DNA of 37,500 nucleotides, taken from Dictyostelium firmibasis. Its lineage: Eukaryota; Evosea; Eumycetozoa; Dictyosteliales; Dictyosteliaceae. The notes under the pieces were generated by a model that saw only the letters and a list, made by a program, of their open reading frames with translations, had not been told where the DNA came from and did not search any database. How positions within the stretch are numbered: position 1 is the first letter of the stretch; each line of letters starts with the position of its first letter. Of this stretch, positions 1-9,899 are shown piece by piece. Location of the stretch: contig CM069766.1 of the NCBI GenBank assembly GCA_036169595.1, positions 4,300,001 to 4,337,500 on the forward strand, written 5' to 3'. A program made the position numbers and the translations under genes.

Positions 1-1557
1 GTTAAATTGGACTATCAAACTGATGGTTTGAGTACTGCTTTACACTTTGCAATAGAGAATCAAAGCATTGATTTATATCCTATGGTGGGAGCATTGTTGT
101 TTTTAGGTGCCAATCCAAACATTAGAAATGACCAAGGTCAGGTACCTCTTCATTTAGCAATCCATAAAGGAGATAATAATCTTATTAAGATTCTTATCGC
201 ATTTAGAGCCAAGATAGTCTTGGATGATAATTTAAGCTCTATTTTTAGAGATCCATTTTGTTTATTGAAAGAACAAAAAAAAACTGGTGAAATGTTGAAC
301 CTCTTTACATCAATTGGTCATTTATCCAGAGAATTTGAAAATTATTTAATTTCTGCTCATCTCCAAACTTTTATTTTAATCGAAATTTTGGTAGGCCATG
401 CAATGAAGGTATTAAAATCAAATTTATTCTTAGAGACATTTAAATATGTATTTCTTCCTCATATTGATAGATTTCTTCCATTTATCCAAGGTTTTAGCGC
501 CCCAATTCAATTTAAATGTCAAAAAATTACAAATTTTGATATAAACGATTTAAAGGAATTGATTGGACAAGGTTCGTTTGGCTCAGTTTATAGACACAAT
601 TATACTTTTAGTGGTGTTTCTATGGAATGCGCAGTTAAAGTTATAACGTTTACTTCCAAAGAAAATACAGAAAATATTGAAAAAGAAATAGAGGCAATGG
701 CTATTTCACAATCACCTTCAACTGTTGGCATATATGGACACTATTTCGAAGCCAATTCTTTGAAAATGTGCCTGTTTCTTGAGCTTTGTTCAAAAGGTAC
801 ATTATTTGATATTTTAAATCAAGAAAAATTGAAATCATTTGATGAATTTTTTTCTTATGCGTTTGGCGTTGTTCATTGCACTTATGACATACACACCAAC
901 CGAACAGGATCAGTAGTTCACCGTGATTTAAAATGCTCAAACTTTTTGGTCGATAAAAACAATATGGTAAAACTTGGAGATTTTGGGACAGCTCGAATGG
1001 ATTGCACCAAAAACTTAGAATCTTTAAAGAGAGATGTAGGAACATGTACTTTTATGGCACCAGAGATAGTCAATGAAACCTCAGCAACCACTAAAAGTGA
1101 TATTTATTCATTGGGTGTCGTATTGTTTGAACTATGTGCTGCCATACCTTACATAGATGTCAAATATGTTCTTCCTTATGGCAATTTTGATTCCTCACAA
1201 ATAGTAATGGCTAAAAAAAGTTTCATTAGACCAATTCTCCATCCTTCAATTCCAACATCATTATCTGTTTTAATATATTCAATGCTCAATCATAATCCTT
1301 ATGATCGTCCAGATGCCTTTGATTGTTTTCAAAAATTAAAACAAATGGAGTCTGAATATAATGCCAACAAAGATAGTTGGAATAAAATCTTCAATAAAAT
1401 AGAAATAACCATAGACTCCATTAATACAAAAGAAAGACAAAATGATGTCACCAAAAGAATTAAAGAGAAATTCTTAGAAACTGCCATATATAATAATAAG
1501 GGTTATTCTGGCTATTCTGGTTTTATTGATTATTCAACACCAAAATCCTACAAATAA
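1..1557 (+). CDS. Ankyrin-repeat protein with C-terminal TKL-type kinase domain (5' end outside window)
   Basis: The frame is already open at base 1, so the true start lies to the left. The visible part begins with ankyrin-like repeats (TALHFAIENQ..., then LLFLGANPNIRNDQGQVPLH and LAIHKGDNNLIKILI at about 30-215). A linker without recognised domain follows, then a complete protein kinase domain: glycine loop GQGSFGSVY near 565-590, lysine in CAVKV near 630, catalytic loop VHRDLKCSN near 916-945, DFG near 978, and FMAPEIV with SDIYSLGVVLFEL near 1050-1135. HRDLKCSN and the GT-x-x-FMAPE pattern fit tyrosine-kinase-like (TKL) kinases, which are numerous in Dictyostelium and often fused to ankyrin repeats. 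All catalytic residues are present, so the kinase is predicted active, probably Ser/Thr. A Tyr/Gly/Ser-rich tail (NKGYSGYSGF) ends the protein. The partner or pathway cannot be told from sequence. The gene is convergent with the pseudogene that follows. Confidence 0.9.
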   Translation, partial: VKLDYQTDGLSTALHFAIENQSIDLYPMVGALLFLGANPNIRNDQGQVPLHLAIHKGDNNLIKILIAFRAKIVLDDNLSSIFRDPFCLLKEQKKTGEMLNLFTSIGHLSREFENYLISAHLQTFILIEILVGHAMKVLKSNLFLETFKYVFLPHIDRFLPFIQGFSAPIQFKCQKITNFDINDLKELIGQGSFGSVYRHNYTFSGVSMECAVKVITFTSKENTENIEKEIEAMAISQSPSTVGIYGHYFEANSLKMCLFLELCSKGTLFDILNQEKLKSFDEFFSYAFGVVHCTYDIHTNRTGSVVHRDLKCSNFLVDKNNMVKLGDFGTARMDCTKNLESLKRDVGTCTFMAPEIVNETSATTKSDIYSLGVVLFELCAAIPYIDVKYVLPYGNFDSSQIVMAKKSFIRPILHPSIPTSLSVLIYSMLNHNPYDRPDAFDCFQKLKQMESEYNANKDSWNKIFNKIEITIDSINTKERQNDVTKRIKEKFLETAIYNNKGYSGYSGFIDYSTPKSYK

Positions 1558-1709
1558 AACAAAAAAAAAAAGAAAAAAATCATTTTTAAAAATAAATAAA
1601 AAAGCAATTAATTTTATACATATCCAGTCTTTTTTTTTTTTTGTTTAATTTATTCAATTTTTTAATAATTTTTTACTTTTTTACTTTTTTCTTTTTTTTT
1701 TTCTTATCT

Positions 1710-3200
1710 ATATTGGTTTTTATTTTGAGATAAAGATAATAAAAGCTGTTCATCAAAATGTTTACTGAATTAACATCTTCAGAGACCTTTTCTCTTACGA
1801 GTTTTAATTAAAAGTTCACGAGCCAAATGAAGTTTTGGAGAAGGTTCGAGTGGATGAAGTTTAATTAATTTATCCAATCGATCACCTGGGACTACTAATT
1901 GCCAATGGATAGGATTTATCAATCTTTCTAAGACCATACAATCTAAATAAAGTTCACCTGAACCTAAAATAACATGTTCACTAGATTCTTCAGCTTTTGT
2001 AACTGCCAATGGATAGGATTTATCAATCTTTCTAAGACCATCCAACATTTTTGGTAACTCTGAAGGATTGGTTGGTTCAATTGCTACCTTACAAACTGGT
2101 TTAGTTATGAAATGAAGTGGGTGGAAAATGTGAGCTCTATTTCCATCTTCATCATCATCTGATGATATATCTTTTAATGAGGTGATAGTTGCTGTCTTTA
2201 CTATTGGGCCATCTATACCATCTAATAAAACCCACATACCTGCTTGTGTTTTTTCAATTTCAATTTTATAACGTGCTTCTCCAATGAAAACTCTATCATT
2301 CACCATCTTTATCATTGTCTGGTGAGTATTTTTCACGTAATACTCTAACCGATTGACCTTTACTAATAGTTCCAGACATATTACAACCCAAACAATCGAA
2401 TCTTTTACCATCAGGTTTTGACAATAATTTTATGTAAATTAACAATGGACCCTTTGGATCACATTCTACTATACCCCTACCATATTTACCATTTAAAGGA
2501 CCAGTATAAAGTGTTGATACCTTACGTTGTGCATTTTCTATTGGTGACGGTAATGCTGCCAGCATATCTACAAATGCATTTGATTTACCACCGAAAAATG
2601 ATCCTAATACAACTCTTAACAATGGTCTAATGTCTAAATTATAGGTTTCTTTAGAAAGTTTAATACCTAATTGTCTCAAAATCGATTCAACTTCTGATTT
2701 CTCCTCACTGATAACGGTTGAAAGATTATATATCGGATTTAGAATAAAGTGTACAAACGATCTAACATTTTCACCACTACTTGATGCTTGTTTTCTAAAT
2801 ATCGTACGAGTACTTTCATTAAAGTATAAATCACCCTATAATCTTTTAGCGAATTCACTACCTTAAAAACTGCCATATGTCTCTACGAAGATGTTGACGA
2901 ATGATTCCAAACCAAAACACCAACCCATTTCTGAACTTGCAAATATAACATTACCTAATTCTGGTGATACTCTAATATTTTCACCACTACCACTAATATA
3001 AGAACATAAGTCCAATATCGTGTTTACTTTATCGATTGTAGATGCTATAACTTCATCCAAAAAGTTTGGATGTCCTGGTGTATCTAATATATTAATTAAA
3101 TATGATTTATCTTTGGAATTTGGTAAAACTAATGACATTGGTGTTGTTTTATTGATATTAATCTTTCTTGTTCATCATTTCTAGTATCTGTATATCTCAT
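1710..3200 (-). pseudogene. Broken copy of the U5 snRNP GTPase EFTUD2/Snu114
   Basis: Reading leftward from an ATG at 3198-3200, the sequence matches the spliceosomal EF2-like GTPase EFTUD2 (yeast Snu114) piece by piece. It starts with RYTDT...DEQERL and LINILDTPGHPNFLDEV (G-domain DTPGH motif), continues with LRQLGIKLS...LDIRPLLRVV and SGTISKGQSVRVL, then PIVKTATIT, NPSELPKMLDGLRK, EHVILGSGELYLDC, and finally PGDRLDKLIKLHPLEP and LARELLIKTRKRKGL. It starts inside the G domain: the N-terminal extension and P-loop are missing. About 50 residues after DEV and roughly 290 residues between YLDC and HWQ are also gone. There is a one-base frameshift just before PMSLVLP, stop codons near 2830-2865 (one replacing the Trp of KRLWGD), and a further shift after RKRKGL, with homology trailing to about 1710. 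The spliceosomal function must come from an intact copy elsewhere. Identity of the parent is secure; the exact ends are approximate. Confidence 0.9.
1901..2041 (-). repeat. Pair of identical 37-bp direct repeats (1901-1937 and 2005-2041) inside the EFTUD2 pseudogene
   Basis: The same 37 bases, beginning gccaatggataggatttatc, occur at 1901-1937 and 2005-2041. The copy at 2005-2041 is in its proper place, where it encodes the conserved MLDGLRK...KSYP stretch. The other sits exactly at the junction of the large internal deletion, between YLDC and HWQLVV, where it has no counterpart in EFTUD2. It looks like filler DNA copied from about 100 bp away during repair of the break. Confidence 0.85.
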
Positions 3201-3532
3201 CTTTTAAAAAAAAAATAAAAAAATAAAAAATAAAAAAACTAATATATATTATTATTACAATATATGGAAGGAATGTATTTGTTTGGGCTATTTTTTTGTT
3301 GAAATGGTATATTATTATTTATTGTAGTAAATGGTAAAAATGGGTATAGAATTAGAGAAATTATAGTATTCTTGAAACTTATAATAGTTATTGTCATTTA
3401 AATCCATTGTTTAAATTAAAAAAATAAAAAAAAAAATAAAAAAAAATTTTTATGAATTTGTTGAATAAGAGAAAAAAATTAAAATTAAGTTTTTTTTTTT
3501 GTTTTTATTTATTTATTTATTTATTTGCTTGT

Positions 3533-3595
<63 letters not shown>

Positions 3596-3959
3596 TATAT
3601 TTTCAAAATTACTCCAATATTATTTTTTTTATTTTATTTTTTAATTTTTTTTTTTTTTCAACCAACATAGATTAAAAATTTTTTATTTTGTTCTCTTGAA
3701 TAAAAAATAATTTTTAACCCATTTTATTCTTTTTTTGATGTCTTTCATGAACGTCAATGAGCAACCCTGTTCAGTATTTAAATAAATAAAAAAAAAATTT
3801 TAATTTGATAATTGAAAACAAATTTTTTTTTTTTTCTTTTATTTTTATTTTTTTTTCTTTTATTTTTATTTTTTTTTTTTCTATTTTTTTTATTTTTTTT
3901 TTCAGAGCATTATTTGGTCAACCCCCCTCTTCATTTAAATATTATATAATAAAATAAAA
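3201..3959. other. AT-rich intergenic stretch with no gene seen
   Basis: The stretch consists mainly of poly(A)/poly(T) runs and a TTTA tetranucleotide array. A short island of mixed sequence lies at about 3737-3775 (tgatgtctttcatgaacgtc and following bases), richer in G/C than its surroundings. No reading frame with protein-like composition was seen. Confidence 0.6.
3505..3597. repeat. (TTTA)n tetranucleotide microsatellite
   Basis: There are about 23 tandem copies of TTTA, interrupted once by TTTGCTTG near 3525. The open frame across it is pure repeat (Phe/Leu/Ile/Tyr) and is not a gene. Confidence 0.9.
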
Positions 3960-4640
3960 ATTAGGTTGCTCAACAAAACAAAGTTCAATTACACCAAATC
4001 CAACTGGGGCACAACCAACAACAACAACTCAAACTTCTTCAAATAAAATATCGAACATGGAAATTATATAGTTAATAAGAAAAGAATATGTTTAGTGATA
4101 ATGTAACACAAATTAGAGCATTGAAAGATTGTTAAAGTATTAGCAAAATAATTCATAAAATTTTAAAAAGTTTACAGATGATGAAAAGATTAAACAATTT
4201 AGAACAATTTTAAAACTTTGAATTCGATAATAGTACAATCCAAACTCGCAACATTAAAACTTAAATCTATCGATTTGTGGGTTTAAAGAGTTACAGATTT
4301 AAAATCAGAAATGTTACAAAACCTCCAAATTGGTCGATCAGATTCAAGATTTGAAAAATCAAATCTCAAGCACAACAAGATGAGAAACCAAAACTTGCAA
4401 TCCTCTATGAATTGAAAGGAAAAGGTGGAAAAGTTTGATAAATACATCAAAACAACCTATCACCATTAGAAGTTGAATTAATTAAAAAGATTTCAAGATT
4501 AAAAGCATAATATGAAATTAATAGCTATTAGCATTGAAAGAAATTAACAATCAAAATAATATTGGTGGTTCTAATAATAATGGGGGTGATAAATTACCAA
4601 AAGATAAAATAAACAATTAGAGAATGAATATCAAAGCCTA
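3960..4640 (+). pseudogene. Degenerate coding relic of unidentified origin
   Basis: The base composition is coding-like (CAA/ACA-rich, less T-rich than the flanks), but every frame is closed by many stops. Protein-like pieces appear in shifting frames: SSITPNPTGAQPTTTTQTSS near 3985-4045, QIRALKDC near 4110, FTDDEKIKQFRTIL near 4170, KLAILYELKGKGGK near 4390, and NNIGGSNNNGGDKLPKD near 4555-4605. A LFGQPPSSF stretch at 3908-3935, followed by an AT-rich stretch ending in TTAG, could be a preceding exon and intron. That would mean duplicated genomic DNA, not an mRNA copy. The FG-like piece and charged helical segments would suit a nucleoporin, but I cannot name the parent with confidence. Confidence 0.45.
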
Positions 4641-4773
4641 TATAGTTAACTTTTATTTATTTATTTATTTATTATTTTTTTTATTATTTTTTTTTTAATA
4701 TTGAAGACCACTAGTTCTTTTTATTTAGTATGAAATAAGATTGTATATAGTTACTATTAATGTCTTCTTTTCG

Positions 4774-7700
4774 CTATTTGTCTTTATTGGTCACTGGATC
4801 CTCAGCTTTTTCATTTGAAACATTTTCAGTAATAGGATGTTGTTGTTGGGTTTGATCACTTGAGCCTTGATTTTTATCTACTGTTAATTGTTTTGGAGAA
4901 AAATCACTAGATGACCCCTCATCATTTTTATTATTAATATTTAAATTATCTAATGATTTTTTCTCTATTGATTCTTTCTCTATTGATTCTTTCTCTAATG
5001 ATTCTTTCCCTAATGATTCTTTTTCTAATGATTTTTTCTCTAATGATTCCTTCTCTAATGATTCTTTCCCTGATGATTTTTTCTCTAATGCCTCTTTCTC
5101 CAATGCTTCTTTCTCTAATGCCCATTCTTTCTGATAATATGCAAGATCACTTTTAAAATTGGCAATTCTAGTTGCATGTGATAAGAAATTACATTTTAAT
5201 TGAAAACTTTTACCATCATAGCCTCTTTCTAAATCATGGGTTATAGTACGGCTCTGTAATTTCTCTTCTGGTGATAAAAATTCTAATTTTGAGAGCATAC
5301 CGAAATGTTTGTCCTCTTTTTGTCTACTTCTTCTAATTATAAGAACTATTGTTGAGAATATTATTAAAGGAACAAATACACCAGATATTACTACACCAAT
5401 TATTAATTTACTCTTTTTACTTAAATAAATCCCACCTTTCTTTTTGTTTTCTTTTAAGCCACCTTTAGTTTCATTACTCGATTTTTCACTATTACTGTTT
5501 TGAATTTCATCCTTTGAGAATTGAAAAATGTATCCACTCCATGTTTTACTATCAAATGTGACATTTAATAATAATTTTTTACTAAATTGAGTTGTACTAT
5601 TTAATAATAACTTTTGATTAAAAACTGATGATTGTTCAGATTCTTCAATAGGCGGTAATTTACATGACAATGAAGTTAAATCAATAAATTTAATTTCTTT
5701 ACATAATAATTGATTATCAACTTCTACAATGATACTAGAAACATTATAAAAGTTTTTACCATATATTGTTAAAATACCACCATTGGTTGTGATTGTACTT
5801 GTTTTTTCGACAAATGGTAATGGATACTCGATTTTGAAGTTACTTGAATTCTTTCCATTATCAAAAGAATAGTTACACAATAAATCATTTGGACCTGGAA
5901 TAATAATATCAAAAGAAATTGTTGTTGAGTTTTCAACAAAACTTTTATACTCTATATCATTACAAAAAACACTTGCGTTTAGGTTTGTGCTAAAAAATTC
6001 ACCTATAATATAAAATTTGCCACCAACCGTTTCAAACCTTCCCCCGTCAACTCTTTTTAATGATGGTGAAATGCTTAATCTAAATGGTTTACTTTCGATG
6101 TCACACATTTCAAAAATTAAATCATCAGTATGATATCCAGATATCAATGGGAATGATAATGTTGTAGAATTAATTGAAAGTGGTAAAATTTCATTTTTTG
6201 AAAATAAAATTGATGATTGATTAAAATAATCTTTATTCCCAAAATTACCATAACAAATTATATTATCATTTTTACTACCAAAGCCAGAAACAATACAATT
6301 TGAAATGATTGGCTCAGAATAGGTTATTGATGATGGACATGATTGATTACCAATTATTATATCAATGTCTTTTTTACCACAACCAGATGGTATTAAAAAT
6401 GAAAATGATTGAATATCTTGATTAGTTGAATTATTTGAAGAGTTAACAGGGGTACCATTAATACGAGCTTGATCAGATTTTATTCTAATTGATGCTTTTT
6501 CATAATAATTTGCAGGTATAATATTATACAATGTAAAAATAATTATTGAATTACCATTTGTATTAGGTGATTGATTTGAAAGACTTGAATAAAACGATAT
6601 ATCAATTTGAATTTCATTTGACATAACATTATTATATTTGACTGATACATTTAATTTTGATTTAAATTCATCTGGAATTTTAAATGATAATATTGTTTCA
6701 TAATAATTAATTTGTAAATCATTTATCTTTGTAATTTTACCATTTAGATAAACTACGGTATCATTTGAATTTCCAAGGCAATCACCATTTAATTGTAAAA
6801 CACGATTAGGTAAACTATATTTATTTGGATTTAATTTCACAATACCATAGTTGAACAATAAATTATTTTCATTCACAATATTATTAATTGATACCAATAC
6901 TCTTAAATTTCGTTGATCAAATGTTGATGATGTAGAGTTTAATAATACAGGAATTAAATTACACGAAATTGATTTATTTGAAGATAGAAATGCATTAAAA
7001 CATGTTAAATTACCAATTTTAACTGAAATAGTATCGTTTTGTGATTTACTGATTGGACTTGATGAAAATCTTAATCCTTCAATAATTACTAAACCATTTT
7101 TATTAATTGGAACTGAATTTATTATTAAAGGTTCTGGCTTGAACTCTATTTCAACTTCAATTGATGTGACATTACTAGTTTCAATTTTCATTACTGATTT
7201 GATTGTTTGAAGTTGGGAATAATTGATAACAATTGAATCTTGATCTTTTTCAATATTTGTACTTTTAATGATGTTTCCATCTATTGTAATATTTGATGGA
7301 TAGAATTTATCACAAAAATTAGAACCATTAACAATAATACTTGAAGAAGTAATACTAATATTTGAAATAGTTGGATTGGCGTAATTAAAACTATATGTTT
7401 TACCATTTGCCCATCGAATCACTTGATTTCCACAACCAGATGGAGTTTTTACAGTAACATTTGTCGCATCCAATTGATTTCTTACAATGTCCAGTTGTTG
7501 TTCATCAGGATAAATTATTAGAAAATAGGATGTTCTTTCAGAAAAAAGCAAATAAGAACCTTTAATCACAAAGTCTCCTCCTTTTGTTGGTGGATTAAAT
7601 GGTGGCCAAACAATTGGAGTTGGGTACATATGAGAGTTCGAGCTATAAGATATATTATTTGATGTACACATAATAGAGATTCCATACATTTGTTTTTTAT

Positions 7701-8048
7701 CATTTTCATTTACTTGTGAAGAACACTTTGTACCTGTTGTTGAGTTATTACAAGAGAAATTAAATAAAAATGAATTTTTAATATTGTGTTCAAATGTAAA
7801 TGATGTAAAATAATCACTGTTTGGTTGAAATTCATAAGAAAGAAAAGTTTCATTTGAAAAAACTATAACATCTTTTTTTGTTCGATATCAATTTAAATTA
7901 GTAAAATATAGATTTAATAAATTATTTCATCAATTTAGTTTATAATTAAATACATACTGTTTAGGTCAATAGCTCCACAATAAACATTAAAAGTTGAAAG
8001 AAAAAAAGAAAAAATTATTAAAAATATTAATAATAATTTTTTTTTCAT
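4774..8048 (-). CDS. Tgr-family transmembrane adhesion/recognition protein (IPT/TIG repeats)
   Basis: Two exons are inferred: 8048-7958 (MKKKLLLIFLIIF..., a clear signal peptide) and 7871-4774, joined across an 86-bp GT-AG intron in phase 1, giving about 1062 aa. The long extracellular part is Asn/Ser-rich with many N-x-S/T sites and several IPT/TIG-type Ig-fold repeats (PPTKGGDFVIKGSYLLFS, then NGLVIIEGLRFS, GGRFETVGGKFYIIGEFF and TTNGGILTIYGKNFYNVSS). A transmembrane helix (IIGVVISGVFVPLIIF...) lies near 5400-5335, followed by a basic stop-transfer RRSRQK and a cytoplasmic tail of about 200 residues. This is the architecture of the Dictyostelium Tgr proteins, whose members TgrB1 and TgrC1 mediate adhesion and kin recognition. 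Which family member this is cannot be decided here. The tail holds a pentapeptide repeat, annotated separately. A near-identical inactive copy lies immediately upstream. G/T-rich promoter boxes suggest developmental expression. Confidence 0.9.
4955..5130 (-). repeat. Coding tandem repeat: about twelve E-K-x-S/A-x pentapeptides in the Tgr cytoplasmic tail
   Basis: A 15-bp unit of the type tctaatgattctttc is repeated about twelve times. It encodes variants of SLEKE (ALEKE, SLEKK, SLGKE, SIEKE). The product is a highly charged, probably helical or coiled segment. The paralogous copy at 9895-12654 lacks it. Confidence 0.9.
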
Positions 8049-9430
8049 TGTTATTAAAATTGAAATTTTATTTTATTTGTTTTTTTAAAAAAATTTAAAT
8101 AAATTTAAAAAACTATTATATAATTTAATAAAATAATTTAGGAGAAAAAATAAAAAAATAATAAAAAAATAAGAAAAAATAATATGATTTATGATAAATG
8201 ATTAAAAATTAATAAAAAAAAAAAAATATATAAAGACCATATATTAAATAATTAAAAAAATTAAAAAATTAAATAATTAAAAAAAAAAATTAAAAATTAT
8301 TTATTGATTAAATAATTAAAAAAAAAACAATACACCCCCCAACAAATTATTTAAGATTAGAGTGTTTCATTTATTACATATAGTACATTACTTGAGAAGT
8401 TTGAGTGTGAGCTATCAAAAATAAAAAAAAAACATCACACAATGTGGTTGTATTACATAATATATAAAAAATTTTGTGAACAAACACACAAATTATAATA
8501 TTACATCCCAACATAGTAATTAAAAAAAAAATTTCACCCACTTGTGTGGGGTGTTGTTAAAAAATATAATTCATCTATTTTTTATAAAAAATTATAATTT
8601 TCATTATGATTGCTGTTATTATTGATGGGGGGTTGTGTGTTCGAAGATGTGTAAAAAAAATAGTTCATAAAAACATCACATTTACAATTAAAAAAAAAAA
8701 ACATATAGTATGTATAAATTTATAATTTTCCTATTGAATGAAAACCCTTTTCCCATTCAAAGCCATTTTTAGTTCATCTCCTTAAATAATCAAATTATAC
8801 CCCCCACTCTTGAGGAATGAAGAAAAAAAATATAAAAAAATAAAAAAAAATATAAAAAAAAATTAACAGAATTATTATAAAAATGTAAGATCATTAAATA
8901 TAACACACTATTTTACATTCAATATATATATGAATACCAAATTGAAATCATTCATTCCAAAAAGAGATTAAAAACATTCTTTTTTTCCACAAAAAAAAAA
9001 AAAAAAAAAAAAAAAATTATAAAAAGATTACATACACCCATATAAACATATTTAAATTTGTTGGAGTTTTTTTTTTTGTAAATATTTTGTAGTTTTTTTT
9101 TTATTTATTTTATAAAATAAAAATAATAATAATAATAATAAATTATAATGAAGATGATTACAATCTCCAGTACTGGATGTCACCAATTTCCGTATTTTTT
9201 TTTTTTTAAAATTTAAGTGAAATAAGATATTGACCATTTCAGGAACAAGCTATAAGATATATGTTTTTTTGGAATCATTAATATTACAATTATACAACCA
9301 TGTTATCATCAAAAAAAATTTTTTTAAAAAAAAATATATATTTTTATATATTTTTAAAATTATAACCTCTTCAAAAAAAAAAAAAAAAAACTCACAAAAT
9401 ATATTGAACACACATAACATCATTATTTCG
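5380..9430. repeat. Segmental duplication, unit 1 (tgr coding region plus upstream DNA)
   Basis: This unit aligns with 9975-14065 from the transmembrane-coding region through the signal peptide exon and about 1.4 kb of upstream DNA. Shared upstream landmarks include caaattatttaagattagag, the box at 8541-8557, tcaaagccatttttagttca, and the 12-bp palindrome at 9166-9177. Coding parts are nearly identical, whereas the upstream DNA differs by many small indels. Boundaries are approximate. Confidence 0.85.
8320..8815. promoter_or_regulatory. Upstream region of the intact tgr gene with G/T-rich (GBF-like) boxes
   Basis: G/C-containing boxes stand out from the A/T background at 8331-8346 (tacaccccccaacaaa), 8541-8557 (cttgtgtggggtgttgt), 8626-8640 (tggggggttgtgtgt) and 8799-8813 (accccccactcttga). 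All four recur in the same order upstream of the second tgr copy. G-box binding factor of Dictyostelium recognises G/T-rich sequences and controls post-aggregative genes including a tgr gene. The match in type is seen; binding is inferred. Confidence 0.5.
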
Positions 9431-9783
9431 CTATGTGATGTTAGTTATCGAGATTGTTAGGATTAAGTAATGAGACTAGTTTGATTACAGGTTTATATAT
9501 TTAGTAGGATGAGTATATCAGTATCGATAGTTTACACCAACATAATAATAGAAATAAAAAAACTAAATAATACTCGTCAAGTACTCGAAAAACCAAAAGA
9601 AACCAAAAAAACCAAATAAAATATTATTAAATTTTCTTTCAAAAAAAAAAAAAATGCTTATTTAATTTCATTTGTTTTTATGCTTTCTATTTTTATTTAT
9701 TTTTTTATTATTTTTTTTAATATTATTTTTATTATTTTATGATGTTGGTTTAAACAATTGTTTCTGGTGTTGACTCAACTTTA

Positions 9784-9785
<2 letters not shown>
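8816..9785. other. AT-rich intergenic stretch between the two tgr copies
   Basis: No gene is supported. Up to about 9430 it is duplicated at 13400-14065, including the perfect palindrome TCCAGTACTGGA (9166-9177). From about 9445 to 9640 it contains less repetitive sequence that is not shared with the second unit and that I could not identify. The 61-codon frame at 9052-9237 is mostly Lys/Leu runs. Confidence 0.5.
9415..9443. repeat. Short inverted repeat (8-bp arms TAACATCA/TGATGTTA, 13-bp loop)
   Basis: The arms are at 9415-9422 and 9436-9443. The loop between them is the reverse complement, with one mismatch, of the sequence found after TAACATCA in the paralogous unit at about 14036-14055. 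It marks the end of duplicated homology on this side. Confidence 0.7.
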
Positions 9786-9869
<84 letters not shown>

Positions 9870-9899
9870 GTTATTGTTATTATTATTATTATTATTATT
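9786..9899. repeat. (ATT)n microsatellite just 3' of the second tgr copy
   Basis: There are about 38 copies of ATT with two TTG interruptions near 9870. It directly abuts the stop codon of the tgr copy (9895-9897). Expansion here may be linked to loss of the longer tail found in the intact paralogue. Confidence 0.9.

Noticed and set aside
3452-3670. 72-codon hydrophobic frame
   Set aside because: Pure TTTA tetranucleotide repeat, with no protein-like composition outside it.
8640-8648. GTTCGA as a tRNA B box (also near 1843 and 13230)
   Set aside because: No matching acceptor stem, anticodon arm or A box around any of them.
9052-9237. 61-codon frame conserved in both duplication units (also 13663-13854)
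   Set aside because: It consists mainly of Lys and Leu/Phe runs from poly(A)/poly(T), and the copies differ by indels in the runs. Similarity is explained by the duplication.
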